Assembly: GCA_947589225.1 (NCBI GenBank)
Contig: CANQBC010000019.1
Span: forward strand, 1 to 43,004
Reading direction: 5' to 3'
DNA length: 43,004 bases
From: an uncultured Oscillospiraceae bacterium
GTDB taxonomy: Bacteria; Bacillota; Clostridia; Oscillospirales; Oscillospiraceae
Shown here: one piece after another, positions 16,437 through 24,191 of the stretch
How positions within the stretch are numbered: position 1 is the stretch's first letter
Layout of the letters: the number at the start of each line of letters is the position of its first letter
The notes under the pieces: generated by a model
Database searches by the model: none
Seen by the model: only the letters and a program-made list of their open reading frames with translations
What the model was told of the DNA's origin: nothing
Program-made: the position numbers and the translations under genes

Positions 16437-16771
16437 CAGTCCACCAGCTCCCAACACATGAGCCGCAGCTCCTCGTGCCGCTCCTCCGGATCCAGGATGG
16501 ACACGATCCGAAAGATGCGGTCTCCGTATTTAACGCGCATGGACGTGGTCAGCCCTGCCCTGTAACGGACGCATACGCTGTGACTGACCTCCGCCTGCGC
16601 CTGCTGCGCGGCATAAAAGATCTTGCCGCTCACCGGGGAGACGGACGCCCACAGGGCGCACACGTCCGTCCACTGCGCGTCATCCCGGTACTGGGGATCC
16701 CCGTAGACGTCCACCTCGCCGGAAAACCGTTGGATGACGATCCTGCACCGTCTTTTGCCCGCGTCGATCAT
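16436..16771 (-). CDS. Head closure / head-tail adaptor (Phage_H_T_join)
   Basis: A 111-residue protein with the family pattern RRCRIVIQRFSGEVDVYGDP...WTDVCALWASVSPVSGKIFYAA and a C-terminal YGDRIFRIVSILDPEERHEE. Such proteins (SPP1 gp16 type) plug the portal vertex after packaging and provide the tail docking surface. It sits in the usual order between the gp6-like connector and the gp10-like protein. Confidence 0.85.
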   Translation of the reverse strand: MIDAGKRRCRIVIQRFSGEVDVYGDPQYRDDAQWTDVCALWASVSPVSGKIFYAAQQAQAEVSHSVCVRYRAGLTTSMRVKYGDRIFRIVSILDPEERHEELRLMCWELVD

Positions 16772-16773
16772 GA

Positions 16774-17103
16774 TTACGCACCCGCCTTTCTTTTAGCCGC
16801 GCACACCAGCTTCAATTGCGTGATCACCGGCCGGATCCCGTTGGGGACGGCGGACTCATCCCCCACGTCGTCCCGGTGGTCATACCAGTGGAGCACCAGC
16901 GCCTTCACGGCCAGATCGTAGAGCGCCGGCGCCTCCTCCGGGCCCGGTTCCGGGATGCCGGCGTTGCCCAGATATTCCACCGCGCCGGCGATCAGCGCCT
17001 TGATGACCGCCTCCTCGGCGTCCTTTGTCCCGGCATCCAGGCCAAGATCGTCAAAGCGCATATAGGCCTTAACGGCCTCCAGATCATGGGCCAAACCGGT
17101 CAC
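16774..17103 (-). CDS. Head-tail connector, gp6-like (Phage_connect_1)
   Basis: A 109-residue helical protein: VKAYMRFDDLGLDAGTKDAE near the N terminus and ALYDLAVKALVLHWYDHRDD in the middle match the gp6-like connector family, which forms a ring below the portal. GTG start at 17103, overlapping the previous stop as GTGA, so translation is probably coupled. Confidence 0.85.
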   Translation of the reverse strand: MTGLAHDLEAVKAYMRFDDLGLDAGTKDAEEAVIKALIAGAVEYLGNAGIPEPGPEEAPALYDLAVKALVLHWYDHRDDVGDESAVPNGIRPVITQLKLVCAAKRKAGA

Positions 17104-17360
17104 CCTCCTTCGTCGTTACAAAGTTCCTCGATGTCCATCGCCGCGCCCTCCGGCAGCTCCGGCGCCAACTCCGCCGGCAGTTCAACGCACCGGCCCGTCG
17201 GCGCGAACCCCTTTTCCGTGATCTCCGGGGCCTTCTCGTGGAGCCTCAGCGCCCCCAGAGTACGCGTCACGTCCCCCCGGCTGCGGCTGATAAACCCTGC
17301 CCAGGGGTACGCCCGTCCCAGGATCCCCAGGAGCGCCCGCGTGTCCTCAGACAGCGCCAT
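17100..17360 (-). CDS. Small unknown protein of the connector region
   Basis: An 86-residue protein with no recognised motif. ATG at 17360 overlaps the previous gene by 14 bases and its stop overlaps the connector start as GTGA, so it belongs to the virion operon. Pro-rich C-terminal half (ELPAELAPELPEGAAMDIEE). It could be a minor head protein. Confidence 0.5.
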   Translation of the reverse strand: MALSEDTRALLGILGRAYPWAGFISRSRGDVTRTLGALRLHEKAPEITEKGFAPTGRCVELPAELAPELPEGAAMDIEELCNDEGG

Positions 17361-17847
17361 CCGCGTCCTCCACCAGGCTGTCCTCGACCCAGCCCCGGAC
17401 GGTTTGCCCGTGGAACATCTCGGTCTCCACGCAGATCCACCCCGGCACCTGAGCCCAGGCCGGCGCCGGCGGCGCCGTCAGGAGCGTGCCGACCGGCAGG
17501 ATCTCCAGCGTCTCGAACCGATCCCCCGGCCCCAGCCTCAGTCCCGCCCCGGAGGGGCACCGGACGCGCAGAAGCCGCTCCTCCACGTCTTCCCACGCCC
17601 CCGCGGCCTGAGCATCGACCTCATCCAACCCCTCCGGCCCCACGCTTTTCGCGCTGAGGCTTTCAGGTCCCTGGACGTATTCCAGCCCGTCCGGCTCGAA
17701 AAAGCCCTCAGAGGGCCTTACAGAGCCTTGTGGGGCCCCCAAGCGGTCATGACCGCTTGGGGAAAGGAGGAGCGAACCCGGCGAGTGAGTCAGTCCGCTT
17801 GCGGACTGAGGAACTATCGCGGGGTTCCGCGACGACGCGGCGCTCAT
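17347..17847 (-). CDS. Unknown virion-region protein with palindrome-rich 5' end
   Basis: A 166-residue protein. ATG at 17847 overlaps the previous stop (ATGA). The first 60 residues are low-complexity and coincide with a cluster of DNA palindromes (17737-17827), so the original start region may have been replaced by an inserted repeat. The C-terminal part (LEILPVGTLLTAPPAPAWAQ, then a Trp- and Val-rich stretch GWICVETEMFHGQTVRGWVE) resembles a small SH3-like domain. The function is unknown; head decoration or connector roles are possible. Confidence 0.5.
   Translation of the reverse strand: MSAASSRNPAIVPQSASGLTHSPGSLLLSPSGHDRLGAPQGSVRPSEGFFEPDGLEYVQGPESLSAKSVGPEGLDEVDAQAAGAWEDVEERLLRVRCPSGAGLRLGPGDRFETLEILPVGTLLTAPPAPAWAQVPGWICVETEMFHGQTVRGWVEDSLVEDADGAV
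17737..17827. repeat. Cluster of palindromes within a coding region
   Basis: A perfect 26-bp palindrome (17737-17762; half CCCCAAGCGGTCA) is followed by CAGTCCGC-TT-GCGGACTG (17791-17808) and GGAAC...GGTTCC (17810-17827). Closely stacked hairpins like these are typical of REP or MITE-type elements and are not explained by the protein sequence. Confidence 0.6.
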
Positions 17848-18245
17848 TCGGCCATCTCGGCGTCGGAGAAGTCGATCACGAAGATCTCCTCTCCCTCCGC
17901 CTTGGCGGTGAGCGTCTTGCCGTCCTTCATGAGATCGTCCAGCCGGATGACCCAATTGAGGCTCCGGGCGGTAGTGGTCTTGGCCCCCACCATGGTGATC
18001 TCCTGCCCCTCATACCGGGAATCCAGCATCAGGGGGACGTAGTGGCCGCTCTGCTCCGCCTGCACGGAGGAGAACTCGGGCCACTCCACGTTTTTGACGG
18101 TCCCCTGGGCCTTGCCCTGGGTCCCTGTCCACGCCACGGCGAAGCTCTCCTCGATGAGTTCCGCCGCGGTGCTCTTGCCGCTTACGTCGAAAATGCTGAG
18201 GGGCTGGTCCTGCGCGGCAGTTTTGACCAGGTCAGCCCCTGTCAT
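17844..18245 (-). CDS. Small virion-region protein after the capsid gene
   Basis: A 133-residue protein starting at ATG 18245, which overlaps the capsid stop (ATGA); the longer upstream reading is an Arg-rich shadow of capsid codons. The sequence (ELIEESFAVAWTGTQGKAQG, VNWVIRLDD-type strands) looks globular and beta-rich. Position directly after the major capsid gene suggests a head decoration or fibre protein, but there is no motif to prove it. Confidence 0.55.
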   Translation of the reverse strand: MTGADLVKTAAQDQPLSIFDVSGKSTAAELIEESFAVAWTGTQGKAQGTVKNVEWPEFSSVQAEQSGHYVPLMLDSRYEGQEITMVGAKTTTARSLNWVIRLDDLMKDGKTLTAKAEGEEIFVIDFSDAEMAE

Positions 18246-19420
18246 TCCCCCGGCGCGGTGTCCAGCTGGCCGTAGACGTAGGCGTCGGCGTCGCGCTCCA
18301 CGCAGTCGTCGCGCAGGGTGCCGCGCCACAGGCTCATGTCCTGCTCGAAGGCGTTGAAGTCGCCGGCCACGGCCACGTTGGACATGGTCAGCGTCAGCCT
18401 GCGGCGGTCAAAGAGGAAAATGCCCTCCTTCAGGTCTCCGATGACAAAGGGGATCTTGGTTCCCTCGGAGGGCAGGGTGTCGTTATCGTAGGTCTTGATG
18501 GGGATGACGTGAGGCCCGGCGGCCAGCTGGAGCCGCTTGGGATCGGCAGGGTTGGGGCTCAGAAGGTACCGGTCGTTCTTGTCCTTCAGGGTGGCCAGCC
18601 ACCCAAGGCCGTCGTCGTTGGTGATGATGGCGCTGGTGGCGCGGAAGGCGGAGCCCAGCTTGATCCAGGCGGTGATGATGTCGTCCAGGCTCTTGAGCTC
18701 GGTGGAGGCGTGGGCCTTGATGACCTCAACGATCTCCTTGTTGTCGGTGACGCGGGCCTCGTCGCCCATCCAGTCCACCACCACCTGGCTGATGTTCTCG
18801 TCGGAGTCCTCCAGAAGCTCGTTGGTCACGGGCAGGAAGCCGCCGCGCTTCTCGATGGAGTACTCCACACGCTCGAACTCCGGCCCCTCGCTCTTGGGGA
18901 TCTTCGCGGCCTCCGCCACGGTGGCGAAGCCCTTCAGCTGCTTGCGCTTCTTGAAGGTCCTGGCGCCCTTGTTGGTCTTGACGCGCACCACGGTGACAAG
19001 ATCCCGCAGGCTCTCCTTGGCGTCGCGCCGCTCCTCGATCTTGGTCACGATGTCCTCCGGGACGGTGTAGCCGCCGTCGGCGGCCTCGCCCTCAGAGAGG
19101 TTGTCGCCCTGAGCCTTCTCCACCTTGAACCCACGGCGGGCGGCGTCCGCCAGGGCCTTGACGGCCTTCATGAAGCCGGAGGCGGGCTTCTTGCCGTCGC
19201 CCACCTGGGGATCCTTGCTCTTCTGCTCAGGATCGGCCGCGCCCTTCTCCAGCTCCGCCATCGTGTCCTCCGTGGCCTCGATCTGGGCGTTGTAGCCCTT
19301 GACCTCGGCCATCTTCTTGCCGTGCTCATCCATGTCGTCCTTCTCCAGGGCCTCCTCGGCGGCCTTCAGGGACGCGGCGCGGCTGTTTTTCAGCTCCAAC
19401 AGTCTTTCCTTGAGAGTCAT
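18242..19420 (-). CDS. Major capsid protein, HK97 fold, with delta domain
   Basis: About 392 residues from ATG 19420, chosen because AGAAAGGGG lies upstream; an in-frame start nine codons earlier lacks this. Residues 1 to about 110 form a charged coiled coil (LKERLLELKNSRAASLKAAE), the scaffolding delta domain removed by the protease. The mature part has the HK97 pattern GGYTVPEDIV, PVTNELLEDSD, a long central domain and FDRRRLTLTMSNVAVAGDFN near the end. It builds the icosahedral shell. Confidence 0.92.
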   Translation of the reverse strand: MTLKERLLELKNSRAASLKAAEEALEKDDMDEHGKKMAEVKGYNAQIEATEDTMAELEKGAADPEQKSKDPQVGDGKKPASGFMKAVKALADAARRGFKVEKAQGDNLSEGEAADGGYTVPEDIVTKIEERRDAKESLRDLVTVVRVKTNKGARTFKKRKQLKGFATVAEAAKIPKSEGPEFERVEYSIEKRGGFLPVTNELLEDSDENISQVVVDWMGDEARVTDNKEIVEVIKAHASTELKSLDDIITAWIKLGSAFRATSAIITNDDGLGWLATLKDKNDRYLLSPNPADPKRLQLAAGPHVIPIKTYDNDTLPSEGTKIPFVIGDLKEGIFLFDRRRLTLTMSNVAVAGDFNAFEQDMSLWRGTLRDDCVERDADAYVYGQLDTAPGE

Positions 19421-19443
19421 AACGTTTTTCCCCTTTCTGAAAT

Positions 19444-20178
19444 TCAAAATCTGTTTTTCTCCATCTCCAGCCTGGCTCTCGCCAGCTGGAGAGCGGATTT
19501 CTTCTCCCCGGGATCCTCACCGTCGCCGGTCTTCTCCGGCTCATCGGTGCCGGCGTCGGCATCCTCCTTGGCCTCGTAGCGCTTGATGACCCCGGCCTTT
19601 GGCTGTGCCGGAACCGCCACAAAGCTCAGCTCGTAGGCGTCGCTGACGCCGTCCAGCTCCACGTGGCAGCGCTGTCCGTCATAGACAAGTCCCCTGACAT
19701 GGGGACAGCCGGAGCCGATGTAGCTCTTGTGGCAGATGGAGCAGTCGTAGCGCTTCACCGAAACGCCCACGCTGACCTCCCGCAGGATCCCCGCCTCGAT
19801 GGCCTCGATGACGGACTTGGTGGCCTCTGTCCGGGGCAGGTAGCAGCTGAGCACCAGCCGCTTCGCGCCCCCGGCCTCTGGCTCCACGCTGGCGGCGTAG
19901 ACTCTGGCCACCTGACCGGCGGAGGCCCACTTGTGGTCGGAGATCACCGTTTTTCCCACAAAGAGCACCGCCATGTCATCCAGGGACTTGTCTGTGAACC
20001 GCTCCAGATCCCGGTCCACCTCGTTCCCGCAGGCCGCCACCCGGAAGGTGAAGACCTCATCGGCGGTAAGCTCCCGCAGCGTCTGGCGGTTGATGAGCGC
20101 CATCGCGTCCGGGGTCAGCTCCCCGCCGCGCTTCACCTCCGCCCCCTTCAGCACCGGGCCCGTATCTTCCTTCTTCAT
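19444..20178 (-). CDS. Prohead protease (HK97 S78-like)
   Basis: A 244-residue protein between portal and capsid. The catalytic region shows ISDHKWASAGQVARVYAA (His) and ILREVSVGVSVK (Ser), as in HK97 gp4-like serine proteases. An inserted zinc-knuckle-like stretch CSICHKSYIGSGCPH follows at about residue 145. The acidic, low-complexity tail (EAKEDADAGTDEPEKTGDGE) may bind the prohead interior. It should cleave the capsid delta domain during maturation. ATG with AGGAGGTG upstream. Confidence 0.85.
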   Translation of the reverse strand: MKKEDTGPVLKGAEVKRGGELTPDAMALINRQTLRELTADEVFTFRVAACGNEVDRDLERFTDKSLDDMAVLFVGKTVISDHKWASAGQVARVYAASVEPEAGGAKRLVLSCYLPRTEATKSVIEAIEAGILREVSVGVSVKRYDCSICHKSYIGSGCPHVRGLVYDGQRCHVELDGVSDAYELSFVAVPAQPKAGVIKRYEAKEDADAGTDEPEKTGDGEDPGEKKSALQLARARLEMEKNRF

Positions 20179-20202
20179 GTTCTCACCTCCTGTGATGCTT
20201 GT

Positions 20203-21501
20203 TCATGTCGTCCCATCCGGTTCGTCCCCCTGATTTGCCGGCCTCTGGTCGACGCCAGCTCTCTGGAGGGACAGCATCCTGAAGAGCTCCAGCGGCACGA
20301 AATTGAGGGACGAATATCGGGTATCGCCCCCGGCCACCGCCGGCAGATCCTCCAGGGCGCGGATATCGTTGACGCTGTAAACGCCCGCCTCCCGCATGGC
20401 CTTGTACCAGGCCCCCTGGGCCGCCGTGTCGCCCCGGAGGAAGACCTTCATCTCCCGCTTTACGCGAAGGCCGGCCTCCCGCTCCGAGGGCAGGAGCAGC
20501 TTGTGGGTGTCCTCCTGCTCCCAGCGGGTCACGTCCCCCTGGAGGGTGTAGCGCACGAACTCCAGGGAATTCTGCTCGTTGCTCTGGTAGGACTGCTTTC
20601 CGGCGAAGACCAGGTGCGTAGGCGTGCCGAAGAATCGGCACAGATCCGCCACCCGCACGTCCTCGGACTCCACAAACTGCGCGTCCGTGTTCGAAAGTCC
20701 GATGGGCTGATACTGCAGGCCGTGATCCAGCACCGCCACCCGGAACGCTTTGCCCGGCCCGTGGGCCTTCTCCCACTCCCGCCGAACCACGTCCTTGAGC
20801 TTCACCTTCTGGACATTGCCCTCGGCATCCAGCTCCTCCGTGGTCCCGCTCAGATCGGTGTCCACCGTCAGCACCCCGGAGGGCTGTCCGCCGTTGGTGT
20901 AGAGATCCGTCTGGTGCTGCTGCGCCGCCAGGGCGGTCTTGATGGTCATGGACGCGCTGGTCAACACCGACACGCCGGAGATCCCGTCGGAGCTGGGCCC
21001 TTTGTAGTGCAGTACGTCCTCCGGGTAGAGCTTTGTCAGCTCCCCGGTCCGGGGATTGGCGTAGACGTACCAATACTGCCCGTCCCTGTCGAAATGGATG
21101 GTCGTGAGATCCGGCTCCAGGGGGATAAGCTCCACCGGCCAGCCCGTGGCGGAATCCCGCTGGATATAGGCGTAGGCGTTCCCCCGCAGGAGGACGTTTC
21201 GCTTCAAAAGCGCCGTATAATCCACCGAGGTCATGGCCTCGTTGGCCCGTCCCCACAGGAGGGGACAGAGATGATGCTCCGGGAGGCGCTTTTTGTCCGT
21301 CTCCCGCATCAGGTACACCGGGAGCATCGCCATGGAGGTACTGAGCAGATCCACGCACCGGTAGACGGTGGAGACCTTCAGCGCCCTGTCGGTGCTCATG
21401 GACACGTTGTCCAAGTCCCAGCCGTCGGCGCTTTCCAGCGTCAACGTCCTGGGGGCGGGCCCGATCTTTCCTTTTTTGCGCAGGCCCTTGTCAAAAATCA
21501 T
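20203..21501 (-). CDS. Portal protein (HK97 family)
   Basis: A 432-residue protein with hallmarks of HK97-type portals: STVYRCVDLLSTSMAMLPVY (about 43-62), NAYAYIQRD, YPEDVLHYKG, and the crown-region QFVESEDVRVADLCRFFGTP. It forms the dodecameric ring at one capsid vertex, through which terminase packages DNA. ATG overlaps the preceding small membrane protein stop (ATGA) and is preceded by GGAGGTG. Confidence 0.93.
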   Translation of the reverse strand: MIFDKGLRKKGKIGPAPRTLTLESADGWDLDNVSMSTDRALKVSTVYRCVDLLSTSMAMLPVYLMRETDKKRLPEHHLCPLLWGRANEAMTSVDYTALLKRNVLLRGNAYAYIQRDSATGWPVELIPLEPDLTTIHFDRDGQYWYVYANPRTGELTKLYPEDVLHYKGPSSDGISGVSVLTSASMTIKTALAAQQHQTDLYTNGGQPSGVLTVDTDLSGTTEELDAEGNVQKVKLKDVVRREWEKAHGPGKAFRVAVLDHGLQYQPIGLSNTDAQFVESEDVRVADLCRFFGTPTHLVFAGKQSYQSNEQNSLEFVRYTLQGDVTRWEQEDTHKLLLPSEREAGLRVKREMKVFLRGDTAAQGAWYKAMREAGVYSVNDIRALEDLPAVAGGDTRYSSLNFVPLELFRMLSLQRAGVDQRPANQGDEPDGTT

Positions 21502-21710
21502 CCGTCGTCACCTCCAGGCTCCTCTTTGGCCGCCAGAACGCCGCCGGCAATGGCCAGCGCCCCGCCGGCGATCCACCCCGCCGGAACGTAGATCAGCCCC
21601 GCCCCGACGGCCACCATGACGGCTCCGGCGATCAGGAGCAGATCCGCCGCCCACGCCCTGACGGCGTCCAGGATCCGCGAGGGCTTGTCCCTCGCCCTTC
21701 TCTCATCCAT
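21498..21710 (-). CDS. Small two-helix membrane protein
   Basis: A 70-residue protein starting at ATG 21710, with GGAGGTG upstream; longer upstream reading runs through a structured, probably non-coding region and is rejected. After a basic N terminus (MDERRARDKPSR) come two hydrophobic segments (about 20-38 and 42-58, Gly/Ala/Val-rich). Function unknown. The position between the terminase and portal, after a terminator, is odd for a virion gene. Confidence 0.65.
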   Translation of the reverse strand: MDERRARDKPSRILDAVRAWAADLLLIAGAVMVAVGAGLIYVPAGWIAGGALAIAGGVLAAKEEPGGDDG

Positions 21711-21726
21711 GAAGGCACCTCCAAAC

Positions 21727-21921
21727 AAAAAATCGGGCCGGAAATCAGATTCCTCTGGTCCCCGGCCCGTGGACTTACAGTCTCTCGGCTCACAAAAGGA
21801 TAAAACGATGCCCCGCCCCCGTCCGGCTCCCGCGCCGGCATGGGGCATATAGCGCCCCAGGCCGCCGCTCTTTCCCGGTAGGCACCGGACTGTCAACACG
21901 GCGGCGTGGGACAAATTCGTG
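21727..21921 (-). ncRNA. Candidate structured RNA with own terminator, between terL and portal operon
   Basis: Transcribed from the minus strand, the region folds into successive stems: 21861-21867 with 21899-21905, enclosing CCGGT-AGGC-ACCGG (21875-21888); TGGGGC/GCCCCA (21841-21859); CCGGC/GCCGG (21823-21838); and a strong 8-bp CGGGCCGG/CCGGCCCG stem (21734-21741, 21762-21769) followed by six U (21727-21732). ATGCCCC (21808-21814) could pair instead with GGGGCAT (21842-21848), excluding the TGGGGC hairpin. It might be a stable small RNA or a leader controlling the portal operon. No known family recognised. Confidence 0.5.
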
Positions 21922-21922
21922 T

Positions 21923-21939
21923 GTGCCCAAGTCGGGCAC
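21923..21939. repeat. GTGCCC/GGGCAC dyad, copy b
   Basis: GTGCCC-AAGTC-GGGCAC, directly downstream of the terL stop and just before the structured RNA region on the minus strand. Confidence 0.8.
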
Positions 21940-21955
21940 GGTCAAAAAGGTTCTG

Positions 21956-23704
21956 TCACATACTCCAATTCCCCTGGGCGATCGCCTCCCCCAGCTCCGG
22001 GGGCTTGGCCATATCCACCATCGCCGCGGCCATGCAGATGATCCACGACACCACCATATCGATGCGCCCGATGCTCTTTTTCTTGGTGGGCCGCATGTTC
22101 TCGTTGGAGTCCGTCAGGAGCCTCACGTTCCCCCAGCAGTACCGGCAGGCGGTGTTGTGCTCGTGGAGCATCTCGTGGGCCCTCGTCAGCCGCTCCAGCT
22201 CCTTCGTGGCCGGACTCAGGGACAGGAGCGTCTGAGGGATCTCCACCACCGGCGCCCCTGCCGCCGTCAGCCGCTGTGTCAGCGTCCGGCTGAGGTACGG
22301 ATCCACGCCCAAGCTCTTGAGGTTGAACATATCCTTACAGGATCGGATGACCTCCTCGATCTGTGTGTAGTCGATCATGTCCCCCTCACACAGCTCCAAA
22401 AACCCGGCTCTCGCCCAGTCCCGGTAGGGCACATGGTCCCTCTGCTCCGCCTCCACGACCCCCTCCTGGGGCCTCCAGGCCCAGAAGAGCGCCACCCACG
22501 TAGGAAGGCCCGGCTGGGGCGGGAAGCACAATGTGAGGGCCGCCAGGTCCGTGGTGGTGGAGAGATCCAGCCCCCCGTAGCATTTCTTGCCCCGCAGATA
22601 CTCCCGCACGGCCCGCCGGCGCTCCAGGACGGAAAGCCCCGCCCACTCAGGCCTGTTGAACTGCGTCTTGTCGTATACGGTCACCGGCACCCAGCCGACC
22701 TCGCCGGTGGCGATCCACTGGTTGAGCCTCAGCCACCGGAACGTCCGTTCCGCAGCCTCCGACTGCTTTGCCGTCCTGGCCTCCGCCCGGAAGGACCTGG
22801 GCTTGATGGTCACGCCGTAGGAGGGGTTACACCGTCTCCACAGCGCCTCGTCGTAGATGTCCAGCTCCGCCAGCCTGTCCGGGTCGTCCCCGGTCAGCAC
22901 CGACACGCCGTACATGATGGGAAGCCACTGGGGGTCGTCCCCGTCCAGCTCCCGCTCCGGCCGCCCCTCCCGCCAGGCCAGTATCCGTCGGCACTTCTCG
23001 TGGATGGCCCAGCCGATGGACTTGCGGTCCGGGTCGTCCCCGGCCGTCGTCAGCACGATCACCGCCTGCTGGCGCCTCGCCGCGTCCGATCCCGCTGTCA
23101 GCACGTCCCACAGCTCCGCCTTCGCCCAGGTGTGAAGCTCGTCTACGATAATGGCCGAGAAGGAAAACCCGTGCTTGTTCTCCACGTCGGAGGAGTACAC
23201 CTTCAGCACCCCGCCGTACCGGGTCCTAATCTCCCGGACGCTGTCCCGGCACCACACCAGCGGGTTCCCCGCAGGCTGGCCCAGGGCCGTGTGCTCCACC
23301 ATGTACTTGGCGCACCGGTAGATGATGTCGGCGTTCACCTTGGCCGTGGCGAAGAGCCCCACGTTGGGAAGGCTCTCCCCGTCGGCGATCAGGTGGTAAA
23401 GGCCCAGCCCTGCCGCGAATTCGCTCTTGCCGTTCTTCTTGGGCAGCTCCTCGTATAAAAACCGGCGGTACCTGACCCAGCTGCCGTCGTCGTCCCGGAC
23501 CTGCACCCCGTAAAAGCCCCGGATGGCCTCATCCTCCCAGGGCTCCAGCCGGAAAGGCCGTCCGGCCCACTCGTTCTGGCCGTAGACCAGCAGGGAGAAA
23601 AACCCCCTGACCACCTCCGCGTCCGCCTCGCTGTACCGCAAGACCGCCCCGTCGTCCGGCGCCGGCACGGCAATCCCCGGCGCCAGCGCCGTCAGCTCAG
23701 GCAC
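21956..23704 (-). CDS. terL: Terminase large subunit
   Basis: A 582-residue packaging motor. The ATPase domain has the deviant Walker A ELPKKNGKSEFAA (about 88-100), and Walker B IIVDELHTW (about 185-193). The RNase H-like nuclease domain begins with GGLDLSTTTDLAAL (about 380) and ends with the acidic residue in SIGRIDMVVSWI (about 553). It cuts concatemeric phage DNA and pumps it through the portal. GTG start at 23704 overlaps the small subunit stop by eight bases. Confidence 0.95.
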   Translation of the reverse strand: MPELTALAPGIAVPAPDDGAVLRYSEADAEVVRGFFSLLVYGQNEWAGRPFRLEPWEDEAIRGFYGVQVRDDDGSWVRYRRFLYEELPKKNGKSEFAAGLGLYHLIADGESLPNVGLFATAKVNADIIYRCAKYMVEHTALGQPAGNPLVWCRDSVREIRTRYGGVLKVYSSDVENKHGFSFSAIIVDELHTWAKAELWDVLTAGSDAARRQQAVIVLTTAGDDPDRKSIGWAIHEKCRRILAWREGRPERELDGDDPQWLPIMYGVSVLTGDDPDRLAELDIYDEALWRRCNPSYGVTIKPRSFRAEARTAKQSEAAERTFRWLRLNQWIATGEVGWVPVTVYDKTQFNRPEWAGLSVLERRRAVREYLRGKKCYGGLDLSTTTDLAALTLCFPPQPGLPTWVALFWAWRPQEGVVEAEQRDHVPYRDWARAGFLELCEGDMIDYTQIEEVIRSCKDMFNLKSLGVDPYLSRTLTQRLTAAGAPVVEIPQTLLSLSPATKELERLTRAHEMLHEHNTACRYCWGNVRLLTDSNENMRPTKKKSIGRIDMVVSWIICMAAAMVDMAKPPELGEAIAQGNWSM

Positions 23705-24182
23705 CGATCTGCGCCCGGAGCTTCAAGAACGGATTCTCCTCGCCCCGGTCCTCCTTCTCCGGCACCACCAGCCGGCACCGGCTGGTGACCGTCAGGCCCA
23801 GATCGTTGGCGCAGGCCCTGGCCTGCTTAAAATACCTGTCTTGCACCAGGCTCCACGCCTGGGCGTCCTCCAGGTCCTCCCGGTTGAGGGCGTCGTTGGC
23901 CAGGTTCGTGGCGGACTTCCACGCCGCGTATACCACGCAGTAGTTGGCCACGGTGTCCGCGTCCGGCCTTATGATGAGCCGGGGCATCAGATCCACCAGG
24001 GCCTTCGCTATCCTGTTAAAATCCGCCCGAAGATCCTCCGGCAGCCACTTGGGTGCCGTCAGCTTTTTAACGGTGGAGGACGGCTTCGGCTGGGAATCCT
24101 CCCGCGCCTGCCGCTCCCTCTTACCCATGTGCTTCAGCCCTCTGGCATCCAGCACCTCAATCGGCAATCTCGTCCCCGGCAT
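23697..24182 (-). CDS. terS: Terminase small subunit (P27 family)
   Basis: A 161-residue protein: APKWLPEDLRADFNRIAKAL and the helical region ADTVANYCVVYAAWKSATNL match P27-type small terminases. A conserved-looking C terminus contains LGLTVTSRCRLVVPEK. It recognises the packaging site and recruits TerL. ATG at 24182 with GAGGTGAGA upstream, nine bases after the methyltransferase stop. Confidence 0.87.
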   Translation of the reverse strand: MPGTRLPIEVLDARGLKHMGKRERQAREDSQPKPSSTVKKLTAPKWLPEDLRADFNRIAKALVDLMPRLIIRPDADTVANYCVVYAAWKSATNLANDALNREDLEDAQAWSLVQDRYFKQARACANDLGLTVTSRCRLVVPEKEDRGEENPFLKLRAQIGA

Positions 24183-24191
24183 ACTCTCACC

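Noticed and set aside
20183-21358. Long 391-residue minus-strand reading inside the portal gene
   Set aside because: It is a Gly/Ala/Arg-rich shadow of the portal codons in another frame; the portal frame has clear family motifs and a proper ribosome binding site.
21727-21800. tRNA in the terminase-portal gap
   Set aside because: A GACTGTAAGTC segment recalls a Tyr anticodon loop, but there is no T arm, D arm or acceptor pairing.
21711-21914. Upstream extension of the small membrane protein (68 extra residues)
   Set aside because: It would translate through a strong terminator hairpin and structured region; the GGAGGTG before ATG 21710 marks the real start.
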